A DNA stretch of 55,784 nt from Actinomycetota bacterium. GTDB taxonomy: Bacteria; Actinomycetota; Acidimicrobiia; Acidimicrobiales; Iamiaceae. Each line of letters starts with the position of its first letter. The stretch's first letter is position 1. The notes under the pieces are model-generated. The model ran no database searches. It saw only the letters and a program-made list of their open reading frames with translations, and was not told the origin of the DNA. Shown here in pieces: positions 7,893 through 16,346 of the stretch. The stretch spans positions 74,330 through 130,113 of the forward strand of contig JAHBSO010000008.1 in assembly GCA_019639075.1 (NCBI GenBank), in the 5' to 3' direction. Both the position numbers and the translations under genes were made by a program.

Positions 7893-7944
7893 AGCCTACT
7901 CGCTCTTACATACTGGCTGCGCGTGATGACAAGTTGTAACATCA
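7893..7944. promoter_or_regulatory. Divergent promoter region with palindrome, PaaX/desaturase
   Basis: Minus-strand -10 TAGGCT (7893-7898) serves paaX and plus-strand -10 TAACAT (7937-7942) serves the desaturase, each 6-7 bases from a start codon. A 21-bp imperfect palindrome (7924-7944) has TGATG and CATCA as outer arms and ACAAGTTGT (7929-7937) as a perfect core. It overlaps the desaturase -10, so a bound regulator, most simply the divergent PaaX, would repress it. Confidence 0.55.
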
Positions 7945-7948
7945 CTCC

Positions 7949-8941
7949 ATGGCCGCCCCGACCGAGGACGTCACCCCCACCCCGCCCCGCTTCCGCCTGG
8001 GCGGCATGGTGCCCCCGGCGTCGGCGCTGCCCGACGTCCTGCCCACCGACCGCCTCCTCGCCAACGGCAAGGCGGTGCCCGAGGTGCGGGCCGAGCTGCG
8101 CCGCATCGCCGGGTTCCGCAACGCGATCACCGTCACGATGCTGTGGGCCTCCATCGTCGGTGGCTGGTGGGCCGCGGGCCGCTGGGGCAACCCGATCGGG
8201 TTCGTCGCCCTCTTCGTACTCATGGGTCCCGGGTTCGCCCGGTTGGCGATCCTCGGGCACGAGGCCGCTCACCGCCTGCTGTTCCGCAACCGCACGGCCA
8301 ACGACCTCGTCGGCCGGTGGCTGCTCGACTACCCGGCGTTCGTCCCGTTCGACGTCTACCGCCGGGTCCACTTCGCGCACCACAAGGACGAGTTCGGGCC
8401 CAACGAGCCCGACATCCCGCTCTACGCCGGCTACCCGATTCCGGCCGCGTCATGGCGCCGCAAGCTGCTGCGCGACGCCACCGGCAACTCGGGGTGGAAG
8501 AACCTCAAGCCGCTCCTCATGTCGCTGAAGTCGAAGACGTCGCGCCCGATCGGCATGCGGATCCTCGGCACGCAGCTCGTCATCTGGGCGGGCACCTGGC
8601 TGCTCACCGGTCGCTGGTGGCTCTACCCGGTGTGCTGGCTCGGGCCGTGGATGACGATCTGGCGCGTGCTCAATCGCCTGCGGGCCATCGCCGAGCACGG
8701 TGGCCTGGAGCGCAACGACGACCGCCGGCTGACCACCCACCACGTCCACCAGGGCCTGATGGCCCGCTTCTGGTTCGTGCCGTACCGCACCGGCTGGCAC
8801 CTCGCCCACCACGTCGACATGGGCGTGCCGTGGCGCAACCTCGCGGCGTTCCACCAGGAGCTGGTCGACTCGGGCTGGGTCACCGAGGAGCTGACCTACC
8901 CGAACTACCGCACCTTCTGGAAGGCCTGCGCCTCCGGCTGA
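7949..8941 (+). CDS. Membrane fatty acid desaturase/hydroxylase
   Basis: 330 aa with the three histidine boxes of the membrane di-iron family: HEAAH (104-108), HFAHH (141-145) and HLAHH (284-288). Hydrophobic segments lie near residues 58-100 and 200-232. These enzymes use oxygen and an electron donor to desaturate or hydroxylate acyl chains. Its PaaX-like divergent neighbour suggests acyl-CoA-responsive control. TAACAT six bases upstream of the ATG suggests a leaderless start. Regiochemistry and substrate are unknown. Confidence 0.85.
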   Translation: MAAPTEDVTPTPPRFRLGGMVPPASALPDVLPTDRLLANGKAVPEVRAELRRIAGFRNAITVTMLWASIVGGWWAAGRWGNPIGFVALFVLMGPGFARLAILGHEAAHRLLFRNRTANDLVGRWLLDYPAFVPFDVYRRVHFAHHKDEFGPNEPDIPLYAGYPIPAASWRRKLLRDATGNSGWKNLKPLLMSLKSKTSRPIGMRILGTQLVIWAGTWLLTGRWWLYPVCWLGPWMTIWRVLNRLRAIAEHGGLERNDDRRLTTHHVHQGLMARFWFVPYRTGWHLAHHVDMGVPWRNLAAFHQELVDSGWVTEELTYPNYRTFWKACASG

Positions 8942-8960
8942 CCGACGGATGCCCTCGGGG

Positions 8961-9404
8961 TCAGGGCTCGACCATGAGGGAGCCGGGGACGTGGCCGTCC
9001 ACGCGCACGGAGCGCTCGGCGAATCGCCAGGCTCCGTCGTCGTCGCGCACCACCCGGTCGCGGTAGCGGCCCCAGTGGTCGAGGCCGATCGTCGTCAGCA
9101 CCGCGAAGTACGACAGCACCTCGGCCTCGTCGTGGTCGATGAGGCGGATGCGCACGTTGGACACGTGGTGGCGCACCGGCCCGGGCGAGCCGCCGGCGGC
9201 GACGACCCGCTCGGCCACCGCGTCGAGCTCGGCGCGGATGCGGTCCCGGCCCTCCCACGCGCCGCCGTGGGTGCCCGCGTCGAGGACGCCGTCGATCGCG
9301 AACAGGTCGACGAGCTCGGCGCTGCGACCCCGGTCGCCGGCCCACGTGTATGCCGCCACCAGGTCCCGGATCGCCTCCCGCGCTTCCAGCTCCCACAGCT
9401 CCAC
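8961..9404 (-). CDS. SnoaL-like (NTF2-fold) protein
   Basis: 147 aa from GTG at 9404. The pattern LEAREAIRDLVAAYTWAGDRG, ELVDLFAIDGVLDAG, VRHHVSNVRIRLIDHDEAEVLSYF and GRYRDRVVRDDDGAWRFAERSV is the classic SnoaL_4-type cone fold. Members include dehydratases, isomerases and ring-hydroxylating small subunits; here no partner shows the reaction. TAGCGT at 9413-9418 (minus) ends eight bases before the start. It ends convergent with the desaturase with 19 bases between stops. Confidence 0.78.
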   Translation of the reverse strand: MELWELEAREAIRDLVAAYTWAGDRGRSAELVDLFAIDGVLDAGTHGGAWEGRDRIRAELDAVAERVVAAGGSPGPVRHHVSNVRIRLIDHDEAEVLSYFAVLTTIGLDHWGRYRDRVVRDDDGAWRFAERSVRVDGHVPGSLMVEP

Positions 9405-9486
9405 GGATGGGCACGCTAGGCCGAACGGCCGCCCGGTCGCATCGGGCCGGTCGTCGGCGACGTCCGACCGATACCGTCACCGGGCC

Positions 9487-10245
9487 ATGGTCGATCCCTC
9501 CGACTCCGCCGCGCCTCCGGGCGACGACGCGCCCGACCCGGTCACCGGGAGCGTCGTCCTCGGGCTGGCGGTCGGTGTGTTCGGTGTGTCGTTCGGCGTC
9601 CTGGCCGCGGCGGCCGGGCTTTCGCCCGCCAAGGCGTGCGCCATGTCGCTGCTGGTCTTCACCGGCGCGTCGCAGTTCGCCGCGGTCGGCATCGTCGATG
9701 CCGGCGGTTCGACCGCCACGGCGCTCGGCAGCGCCCTGCTGCTCGGCGCCCGCAACGGCGCGTACGGGCTGCGGATGTCGACGATCCTGCGCGGCCGGCT
9801 CCCCACGCGCCTGGTGGCGTCGCACCTCGTGATCGACGAGTCCACGGCCATGGCCACCGCGCAGCACGATCCGACCCAGCAGCGCCGTGCCTTCTGGTGG
9901 GCCGGTGTGTCGGTGTTCGTGTTCTGGAACCTCGGCACGCTCCTCGGCGCGCTCGGCGGCGACGCCATCGGCGACCCCGAGCGCTACGGGCTCGACGCCG
10001 CGTTCCCCGCCGGGTTCGTCGCGCTGGTCGTGCCGCACCTGCGGAGCCTCGAGGGGCGGGTGACCGCGGCGATCGGCGTCGCCATCGCGCTGCTGCTCAC
10101 GCCGGTCGCCCCGGCCGGGCTCCCGGTGCTCGCCGCCTCGGTGGCGGTGCTCGTGGGGCTGCGCCGCCCGGCCGCCGGCGAGGCCTCCCCCTCCACCGAC
10201 CCGGTCACCGACGACGACGATCCGTCCCGGGCGGCGGCACCGTGA
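9487..10245 (+). CDS. azlC: AzlC-family branched-chain amino acid exporter, large subunit
   Basis: 252 aa with several hydrophobic segments. LSPAKACAMSLLVFTGASQFAAVGI and LLLGARNGAYGLRMS match conserved AzlC segments. AzlC pairs with AzlD to export branched-chain amino acids and analogues. The last 25 residues are a charged Asp-rich tail. azlD overlaps the stop codon by four bases (GTGA), which implies translational coupling. TACCGT at 9472-9477 is a candidate -10. Confidence 0.88.
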   Translation: MVDPSDSAAPPGDDAPDPVTGSVVLGLAVGVFGVSFGVLAAAAGLSPAKACAMSLLVFTGASQFAAVGIVDAGGSTATALGSALLLGARNGAYGLRMSTILRGRLPTRLVASHLVIDESTAMATAQHDPTQQRRAFWWAGVSVFVFWNLGTLLGALGGDAIGDPERYGLDAAFPAGFVALVVPHLRSLEGRVTAAIGVAIALLLTPVAPAGLPVLAASVAVLVGLRRPAAGEASPSTDPVTDDDDPSRAAAP

Positions 10246-10544
10246 GCTGGACCGCGATCCTCGTCCTCGGCGGGGGCTGCTACCTGCTCAAGGTGGCCGG
10301 CCTGGTGCTGCTCGGGGGACGCGAGCTGCCACCGGTGGTGAACCGCTGCGTCGCGCTGCTGCCGGCCGCGCTGCTCCCGGCGCTCATCGCGGTGCAGACG
10401 TTGACCACCGACGACCGGTGGGTGATCGACGCGCGCGTCGCCGGGGTCGGTGCGGCGATCGTGGCCGCGTGGCGAAAGGTCCCCTTCCCCGCGGTGATCG
10501 TCATCGGCGCCGCCGTCACCGCCGCCGTCCGCGCCCTCGCCTGA
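10242..10544 (+). CDS. azlD: AzlD-family branched-chain amino acid exporter, small subunit
   Basis: 100 aa from a GTG overlapping the azlC stop. It has four hydrophobic segments: ILVLGGGCYLLKVAGLVLLG, VALLPAALLPALIAVQTL, VAGVGAAIVAAWRKVPFPAV and VIVIGAAVTAAVRALA. The size and the position after azlC are typical of the small partner of the exporter. A REP-like cluster begins eight bases after the stop. Confidence 0.85.
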   Translation: MSWTAILVLGGGCYLLKVAGLVLLGGRELPPVVNRCVALLPAALLPALIAVQTLTTDDRWVIDARVAGVGAAIVAAWRKVPFPAVIVIGAAVTAAVRALA

Positions 10545-10551
10545 GTGCGGC

Positions 10552-10650
10552 CTTTCGACTCGCTTCGCTCGCTCGAGGAGCAGGAGCTCGACGATCCGAA
10601 AACCGATCCCTGAGCGAGAACGGAGCGCAGCGGAGTGAAGTCGAAGGGGT
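10552..10650. repeat. REP-like repeat cluster 2
   Basis: A diverged pair of inverted units, CTTTCGACTCGCTTCGCTCG and GAGCGCAGCGGAGTGAAGTC, lies between the stops of azlD and larC, which are convergent. The second unit ends two to three bases from the larC stop codon. Confidence 0.75.
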
Positions 10651-10652
10651 GC

Positions 10653-11894
10653 TCAGGCGGGGGTGTCGTCGGGGTCGTGGTGGTGGGTGAACGGGTTCAC
10701 CGGTTCCTGGACGTACTCGTCCACCGGTTCGGCGGGCGCCTCGGTTCGCCAGGCGGCCTCGGCGTCGACCAACACCTCGCGCACCGGGCGTCCGGTGCGC
10801 TCGGCCACGCGGGCGGCGTCGTCGAACTCGACCTTCACCCGACCGGGCCCGACCTTGACCCGGACCGAGCGGTCGCCGACCTCGACGCGCTCCTCGATGC
10901 GAGCGCTCGGCCACCGTTCGAGCCGCGTGCCCCGCAGCCCGAGGGTGCCCGTCTCGGCGGTGAGGACCGCGGCCAGGTCGTCGACGAGTGCCGGGTCGCA
11001 CAGCACCGACACCGTGTGGGCGGGCCGGCCCTTCTTCATGACGATCGGCGTGATCCAGGCGTCGTGGGCGCCGGCGTCGAGCAGCGCGGCGACCGAGTGG
11101 GCCAGCACCTCTCCGGTGGCGTCGTCGAGGTTGGCCTCGAGCAGGACGACGGGCTGACCGTCGGCCGGTGCCCGCTCCATCGGCTCGCCCAGCACGACCT
11201 GCGTGAGGTTCGGCCGGTCGTCGAGCTCGCGCGTGCCGGCGCCGAAGCCCGACGCGGCGACGACCATGGGCGGCATCGGCCCGAAGCCCGACGACAGCGC
11301 GGCCATGAGCGCGGCACCGGTCGGCGTGGTCAGCTCCAGAGAGAGGTCGACGCCCCAGGTGGGCACGCCCCGCAGCAGGTCGACGACGGCCGGGGCCGGG
11401 TTGGGGATCACCCCGTGCGCGGCCCGCACCATGCCGAGCCCGACGGCGACCGGCGAGCACGTGACGTCGTCGATGCCGAGCACCTCGAGCGCGGCGCAGG
11501 TGCCGACGACGTCGACGATGGCGTCGATCCCACCGACCTCGTGGAAGTGGACCTGATCGGGCGGCCGCCGGTGCAGCCGTCCCTCCGACTCGGCGAGTGC
11601 TGCGAACACGCGGTGGGCCCGCTCTGCCACCCGATCGGGCAGCCGGGCCTCGTCGATGAGGCCCTGGATGTGGGCGGCGGTGCGCACGACGGTGTGCTCG
11701 TGGGCGTGGACGTGGACCTTCGTGCCACCGATCCCGCCCCGCAGCACCGGCTCGGCCTCGACTCGCCACCCGCCGACCGGCACCCGCTCGACCAGGGCCA
11801 GGACCTCGTCGAGGTCGGCACCGGCGTCGACCAGCGCGCCGAGCGCCATGTCCCCGGCGACCCCGGAGAAGCAGTGGAACCAGGCGCTCGTCAT
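10653..11894 (-). CDS. larC: LarC nickel-insertion protein (pincer cofactor cyclometallase)
   Basis: 413 aa in one continuous frame, whereas Lactobacillus splits LarC by a programmed frameshift. It begins AWFHCFSGVAGDMALGALVDAG, a family signature, with a His-rich loop (KVHVHAHEH) and VHFHEVGGIDAIVDVVG. The C-terminal half has VVLLEANLDDATGEVLAHS and WITPIVMKKGRPAHTVSVL. LarC inserts nickel into the pyridinium dithiocarboxylate ring in a CTP-dependent step. The tail HHHDPDDTP is also His-rich and may hold metal. Start ATG overlaps the larB stop (ATGA). Confidence 0.9.
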   Translation of the reverse strand: MTSAWFHCFSGVAGDMALGALVDAGADLDEVLALVERVPVGGWRVEAEPVLRGGIGGTKVHVHAHEHTVVRTAAHIQGLIDEARLPDRVAERAHRVFAALAESEGRLHRRPPDQVHFHEVGGIDAIVDVVGTCAALEVLGIDDVTCSPVAVGLGMVRAAHGVIPNPAPAVVDLLRGVPTWGVDLSLELTTPTGAALMAALSSGFGPMPPMVVAASGFGAGTRELDDRPNLTQVVLGEPMERAPADGQPVVLLEANLDDATGEVLAHSVAALLDAGAHDAWITPIVMKKGRPAHTVSVLCDPALVDDLAAVLTAETGTLGLRGTRLERWPSARIEERVEVGDRSVRVKVGPGRVKVEFDDAARVAERTGRPVREVLVDAEAAWRTEAPAEPVDEYVQEPVNPFTHHHDPDDTPA

Positions 11895-12652
11895 CGGCTC
11901 GCCCTCCGGGCCGGGTTGAGGAACATGCGGGCGACCGCGCAGGCTGCGCCGTACCCGTTGTCGATGCCGACGACGGTGATGCCCGCCGCGCACGACGCGT
12001 GCATGCCGAGGAGCGCGGTGACGCCGTCGAGGCCCGCGCCGTAGCCGACGCTCGTCGGGACGGCGACGACCGGTGCCCCGGTGAGACCGCCCACGACGCT
12101 GGCCAGCGCGCCCTCCATGCCGGCCACGACGACGACGGCCGCGGCATCGGCCAGGGCATCGGTGTGGCCGAGGAGCCGGTGGATGCCGGCGACGCCCACG
12201 TCGGTCAACCGCTCCGGTGCCAGGCCATGGGCCAGCAGGACCGTTGCGCACTCGTCGGCCACCGGCAGGTCGGCGGTGCCGGCGGTGAGCAGCAGCACCT
12301 TCTCGTCCCGGGGCGGTGCGGCCCGCCACACCGCGGTGCCCCCGACCACCGTGGCGTCGGGGTTGGCGGCGACCGCTGCGGCCACCATCGCGTCGTCGGC
12401 CCGGGTGAGCACGACGGGTGCGTCGGTCGACCGGGCCAGCAGCTCGGTCACGATCGCGGCCGCCTGATCGGGGGTCTTGCCCGGGCCGTAGACCGCCTCG
12501 GCCATGCCCTGGCGCACGTGGCGGTGGTGGTCGACCCGGGCGAAGCCGAGGTCGGAGAACGGGAGCCGGCGAAGGGCGTCGACCGCGTCGTCGGGGCGGG
12601 TGGTGCCCTCGCGCACGTCGTCCAGCAACTGCCTCAGGGCGGTCTCGTCCAC
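11891..12652 (-). CDS. larB: LarB pyridinium-3,5-biscarboxylate synthase
   Basis: 253 aa from the GTG at 12652 (VDETALRQLLDDVREG). An ATG at 12673 is also in frame but would overlap the divergent pheA start, and homologues begin near the chosen GTG. RVDHHRHVRQGMAEAVYGPGKT and the AIR-carboxylase-like half (VVVVAGMEGALASVVGGL, VPTSVGYGAGLDGVTALLGM) define LarB. It carboxylates nicotinic acid adenine dinucleotide, the first step to the nickel pincer cofactor. LarE (sulfur transfer) and LarA (lactate racemase) are not in the window, so the client enzyme is unknown. Confidence 0.88.
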   Translation of the reverse strand: MDETALRQLLDDVREGTTRPDDAVDALRRLPFSDLGFARVDHHRHVRQGMAEAVYGPGKTPDQAAAIVTELLARSTDAPVVLTRADDAMVAAAVAANPDATVVGGTAVWRAAPPRDEKVLLLTAGTADLPVADECATVLLAHGLAPERLTDVGVAGIHRLLGHTDALADAAAVVVVAGMEGALASVVGGLTGAPVVAVPTSVGYGAGLDGVTALLGMHASCAAGITVVGIDNGYGAACAVARMFLNPARRASR

Positions 12653-12671
12653 CCCCCTATCCTGGCCCGTC

Positions 12672-13649
12672 ATGACCGCCCCGACCTCCCCGGACCCCGA
12701 CGCCACCGACCCCTCGCGGGTGCGGGTCGGCTTCCTCGGCCCGCGGGGCACGTTCACCGAGCAGGCGCTGCTCACCCAGCCCGACCTGGCCGCCGCCCAC
12801 CTCGTCCCCTACCCGACCATGGCCGAGGTGCTGCGGGCCGCGGAGGCCGGCGAGGTCGACCACGGGTTCGTCGCCATCGAGAACTCGATCGAGGGCACGG
12901 TCAACGTCACCTCCGACGTCCTCACCTTCGACGTCGACGTGATGATCCAGCGCGAAGTGGTGCTCAACGTGCAGCAGCACCTGCTCGGGGTCCCCGGCGC
13001 CACGCTCGAGGGCGTGCGCGAGGTCGTGTCGTACCCGCACGCCACCGCGCAGGTGCGGGACTTCCTCCACCGCGAGCTGCCCGACGTGGTCACCCGCGCC
13101 GCCAACTCCACCGCCGAGGCGGCGAAGCGGGTGGCCGAGACCGGCGACCCGTCCGTCGCCGCGATCGGCACCGATCTGTCGGCGAAGATCTACGGGCTCG
13201 ACGTGCTGGCGGCCGAGATCGAGGACCACCCCGAGAACCAGACCCGCTTCGTGCTGGTGTCGCGCCACGACGTCGCGCCGCCGACCGGCCACGACAAGAC
13301 CACCGTCGTCGCCTTTCAGCACGCCGACCGCCCGGGCAGCCTGCTGTCGATCCTCCAGGAGTTCGCCGCCCGGCGTATCAACCTCACCCGTTTGGAGTCG
13401 CGGCCCACGAAGAAGGGCCTGGGCGACTACTGCTTCGTGCTCGACCTCGAGGGCCACGTGGCCGACGACGTCGTGGCCGACTGCCTCAAGGCGCTGCGGA
13501 CCAAGCACGGCGACGTGAAGTTCCTCGGCTCCTACCCCTCGGCCGACGCCGACGGCGACGCCCGTCGCGAGACGGTCGACCAGGCCCGCACCGAGGCCGA
13601 CGGCTGGATCACCGACATCCGCGCCCGCATCCGCGACCACGCCCTCTGA
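12672..13649 (+). CDS. pheA: Prephenate dehydratase
   Basis: 325 aa. The catalytic domain (about 15-195) shows VRVGFLGPRGTFTEQALL, VAIENSIEGTVNVTSDVL and the active-site NQTRF near residue 191. An ACT domain follows with HADRPGSLLSILQEFAARRINLTRLESRP. ESRP with the preceding GSL loop forms the phenylalanine-binding site, so feedback inhibition is expected. It converts prephenate to phenylpyruvate in phenylalanine synthesis. The long charged tail after about residue 285 is unusual. TATCCT at 12658-12663, eight bases before the ATG, suggests a leaderless start. Confidence 0.93.
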   Translation: MTAPTSPDPDATDPSRVRVGFLGPRGTFTEQALLTQPDLAAAHLVPYPTMAEVLRAAEAGEVDHGFVAIENSIEGTVNVTSDVLTFDVDVMIQREVVLNVQQHLLGVPGATLEGVREVVSYPHATAQVRDFLHRELPDVVTRAANSTAEAAKRVAETGDPSVAAIGTDLSAKIYGLDVLAAEIEDHPENQTRFVLVSRHDVAPPTGHDKTTVVAFQHADRPGSLLSILQEFAARRINLTRLESRPTKKGLGDYCFVLDLEGHVADDVVADCLKALRTKHGDVKFLGSYPSADADGDARRETVDQARTEADGWITDIRARIRDHAL

Positions 13650-13664
13650 TCAGTTCGCCCGACC

Positions 13665-14213
13665 TCAGCCTTCGGGACCGTCGACCTCGTCGAACGTCCC
13701 GTCCGACGCTTCGTCCGCCGGGTTGAAGCGTTCGAGGATCTCCTGGCAGGCGGAGTAGGCGGCCACCCGCCACCCGGTGGGGCCGTACGGCTCGAGCGCG
13801 AGGTCGAGCTCCCTTCGGAAGTCGGCGCCGACCATGACGATCCGCCGCCCGTCCACTGGGGCGCCGTCGTCGCCATCGTCGGCGATCTCGACGAACTCGT
13901 AGGGGGCCGGAGCGGCCGGGTACTCGAATGGGAACGTCGGGAGCGCGCTCTCGAAGAACGTTTCCATTGCGGCCGCGATGGCGTCTCGTTCGGACACCGA
14001 CGCCGGTTCGGTCGTCGTCGCGGCGGCATCCGACGGGCTGCCTGCGATGTCGAAGACGCCGGTCGCCACCGGACAGTCGGCGAACTCAGGTGCCGTCGCC
14101 AATTCCCGGACCGCGCCCGCGCCGCTCTTCGAGGACGACTCGTCGCCGCAGGCGACCGTCAGGCACGCCGCAACGACCATCGCACCCACCCCGCGTCGAC
14201 GCACGCGCGACAC
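13665..14213 (-). CDS. Putative lipoprotein of unknown function
   Basis: 182 aa from GTG at 14213, or 171 aa from an internal ATG at 14180. The N-terminus RVRRRGVGAMVVAACLTVACG looks like a lipoprotein signal with the lipid-bearing Cys followed by Gly. The -3 residue is Thr where Leu is usual, so this is imperfect. The mature part is acidic with a Ser/Thr-rich linker and a compact region around YEFVEIADDG and VDGRRIVMVGADFRRELDL. No known family is recognised. Confidence 0.6.
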   Translation of the reverse strand: MSRVRRRGVGAMVVAACLTVACGDESSSKSGAGAVRELATAPEFADCPVATGVFDIAGSPSDAAATTTEPASVSERDAIAAAMETFFESALPTFPFEYPAAPAPYEFVEIADDGDDGAPVDGRRIVMVGADFRRELDLALEPYGPTGWRVAAYSACQEILERFNPADEASDGTFDEVDGPEG

Positions 14214-14396
14214 CGTAGCGATTCGGTCCGGCCAGGCTCAGGACGCCCGCCGACTCGCTCGACGATGTGACCCTTGCCGCAAGCAGCGGAGCCGACCAGC
14301 GGTTCTCCTAGGGTGTCGACCGGCGGCACGAACGGCGAGACGGAAATCCTGGCGGATCGCTCAAGGTCGAGGCGCTACCGGCCGATGTCACACGAA

Positions 14397-14414
14397 GCGG
14401 ATACGTGTATCCGC
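14397..14414. promoter_or_regulatory. Inverted repeat GCGGATAC-GT-GTATCCGC
   Basis: Eight-base perfect arms around a two-base centre, ending 17 bases before the start of the next gene and just before its ribosome site (GGGAGG, 14419-14424). It could be a repressor operator or an RNA hairpin that affects translation. Confidence 0.55.
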
Positions 14415-14431
14415 GTTCGGGAGGCTGCCGG

Positions 14432-15319
14432 GTGAGGACCCGGACCAGGATCGGGAGGGACGACATCACCAAGTTCTCCGACCTGAGCGGCTTCGATCGT
14501 TGTGCGGCCGAGATCGATCGCGTCGCGGGCCTGCGCCAGCGTCGGCTGATCGGTGTGGCCGAGCAGGAGGGCAAGATCGCCGACGCGATCGCCGCCTACC
14601 TGAGCAACGACCGCCCCGAGGACGACTTCGACCTGCTCGTGGCCTACGCGCGCGAGTCCTTCAGCGACATCGCCGAGGACCCGTTCGACGGTGACCGCAC
14701 GCTCCTCGACCGGTTCGACCGCCGCATCCGGAGCCTCCTCCAGCACCCGATCAGCCGGGCCGACCTGCTCGCCCGCCACGACCGGATCCGCGACGGGTTC
14801 CAGCACGGTGACCCCTCGGCGCTGGTCGAGCTGCGCGAGCTCTGCGGTGCCGGGTGGCGCGACCACGTCCGCCTCTTCATGTTCCGCGAGAACATCCTCG
14901 ACACGCTCCGGCTCGCCGCCGAGATCGGCGCGGTCGACGCGCTGCTCGACGCCGTGCACCCGAGCCACGCCGAGGGCGGCCAGTTGGGCAACCCCGAGCT
15001 GTTCGGCGGCACCACCCGCACCGCGGCGTTCGACCTGCTCGCCGTGCTCGCCAACCGGGCCGACGCCGTGGGCGACACCGCGGTCGACGCCCTGGTGGAG
15101 CTGACCGGCTACCTCGAGTCGGCCGCGTCGGCCGGCGTGCGCCTGCCGGCCCACCGCCTGACCGACACCCACCGCGACCGGCTGCTCACCAACGTGGAGC
15201 GGTTCGAGGAGCTGCTGGGCGAGGACCCGTTCCTGCTCCCGTCGGAGGACGCGGCCCGCATCCCGGGCCTGCTCAAGTCGGTGCTGTGGCTGGCCAACGA
15301 CGCCGGCCACGTCCTCTGA
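14432..15319 (+). CDS. Unknown conserved-looking cytosolic protein
   Basis: 295 aa from the GTG at 14432, chosen because GGGAGG lies seven bases upstream. A longer frame from 14405 would run through the inverted repeat. The protein is predicted all-helical, acidic, and lacks signal or membrane segments. A repeating style (DRCAAEIDRVAGLRQRRLIG, LLDRFDRRIRSLLQHP, LVELRELCGAGWRDH) and no catalytic motif that I can name are seen. A central loop (HAEGGQLGNPELFGGTTR) is Gly-rich. Function unknown. Confidence 0.65.
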   Translation: MRTRTRIGRDDITKFSDLSGFDRCAAEIDRVAGLRQRRLIGVAEQEGKIADAIAAYLSNDRPEDDFDLLVAYARESFSDIAEDPFDGDRTLLDRFDRRIRSLLQHPISRADLLARHDRIRDGFQHGDPSALVELRELCGAGWRDHVRLFMFRENILDTLRLAAEIGAVDALLDAVHPSHAEGGQLGNPELFGGTTRTAAFDLLAVLANRADAVGDTAVDALVELTGYLESAASAGVRLPAHRLTDTHRDRLLTNVERFEELLGEDPFLLPSEDAARIPGLLKSVLWLANDAGHVL

Positions 15320-15328
15320 TCGCTCGGG

Positions 15329-16288
15329 TCAGCTGCCGCGCAGGCGCTGGCGCAGTTCGTCGAGGCGCTTGCGCTCCTGGGGCGTGAGCGAGTCGACCCC
15401 GCGCTCGCTGATGATGTCGAGCAGCGAGTCGAGCTCGGCCTGTTCGAGCGGGGTGGGGCCGCTCCCGGCGATCGAACCCCACGGCCCGTTCACGACCGTG
15501 CTGGAGCCGGGAGTGGTGCCCGGGTGGGGAGCGCCGCGACGACCGCGCTTCTGCTTGCGGCGCCGGGGCTTGGCCGACCCGATCTCGCCGTAGGGCGACG
15601 GCGGTCCGCCGGTGAGGAAGCCGAACTGCGGGATGAACGTGAGCTCTTCGGCCATGCCCCGCTGCCGGGCGCCGAACAGACCGACACCGATCACCAGGAC
15701 CAGCAGGACGAGGTCGGCCCACGCTCGTTCGGCGAGGATCCCCAGCAGGTTCATGGCGACCAGCGCGGCGGCGATCACCCAACCCGGGATGTTGAAGAAG
15801 AACGGGGCGTTGGGGTTGCTGGCCACGAAGATGCAGAGCATCCCGAGGCCGAGCAGGCTGACGCTCCACGAGGACGTGGTCCAACGGGTGATCTGGCCGA
15901 GGTCCGGGTCGTTGGCGGTGTTGATGATCGTGACGACGAGCGCTGGGATCACCGTCATCGCCACCACGAGCACGGTGAACGGGACCCGCCCCATGCGGTC
16001 CTCGACGAACCGACCGAAGTACCAGAAGACCGCCAGGCCCAGCAGCTCGAAGATGCCGGGCAGGTTCACCAGGGGCCACAGGACCAGCCGCCACACCTCG
16101 CCCTCGCGCACCAGCTCGGGCACGAAGACGCCCTGGGCGACGATGTCCTGGTCGATCGCGTAGAGCACCATCGACACGAGGCCGAGGGCCGCGACGAGCA
16201 CCGACGTGGTGACGTCGACGTTGCCGACGCGGAACCATCCGTCGCGCGCCTGGGGCTCGGGCATGGAGAACGAGTACCGACCGGACAC
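15329..16288 (-). CDS. Rhomboid-like membrane protein, apparently inactive, with DUF6576-type tail
   Basis: 319 aa from GTG at 16288. Six hydrophobic segments (about 27-190) have a rhomboid-like layout: EGEVWRLVLWPLVN and FGRFVEDRMGR are typical loops. The catalytic GxSG of TM4 and the histidine of TM6 are not visible; the TM4 position reads SWSVSLLGLGML. The C-terminal 40 residues (EQAELDSLLDIISERGVDSL, TPQERKRLDELRQRL) match the short DUF6576 motif that often ends rhomboid-like proteins. Proteolysis is therefore unlikely; a membrane scaffold role is possible. TAGGGT at 16295-16300 (minus), six bases before the start, suggests a leaderless mRNA. Confidence 0.75.
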   Translation of the reverse strand: MSGRYSFSMPEPQARDGWFRVGNVDVTTSVLVAALGLVSMVLYAIDQDIVAQGVFVPELVREGEVWRLVLWPLVNLPGIFELLGLAVFWYFGRFVEDRMGRVPFTVLVVAMTVIPALVVTIINTANDPDLGQITRWTTSSWSVSLLGLGMLCIFVASNPNAPFFFNIPGWVIAAALVAMNLLGILAERAWADLVLLVLVIGVGLFGARQRGMAEELTFIPQFGFLTGGPPSPYGEIGSAKPRRRKQKRGRRGAPHPGTTPGSSTVVNGPWGSIAGSGPTPLEQAELDSLLDIISERGVDSLTPQERKRLDELRQRLRGS

Positions 16289-16346
16289 ACCGCAACCCTA
16301 GCGGTGGCCTCCTTCGCGGCGTCCAGGCTCGACGGTCACCACAACG

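Noticed and set aside
12653..12673. Longer LarB from the ATG at 12673
   Set aside because: It would overlap the divergent pheA start codon, and the family N-terminus fits the GTG at 12652.
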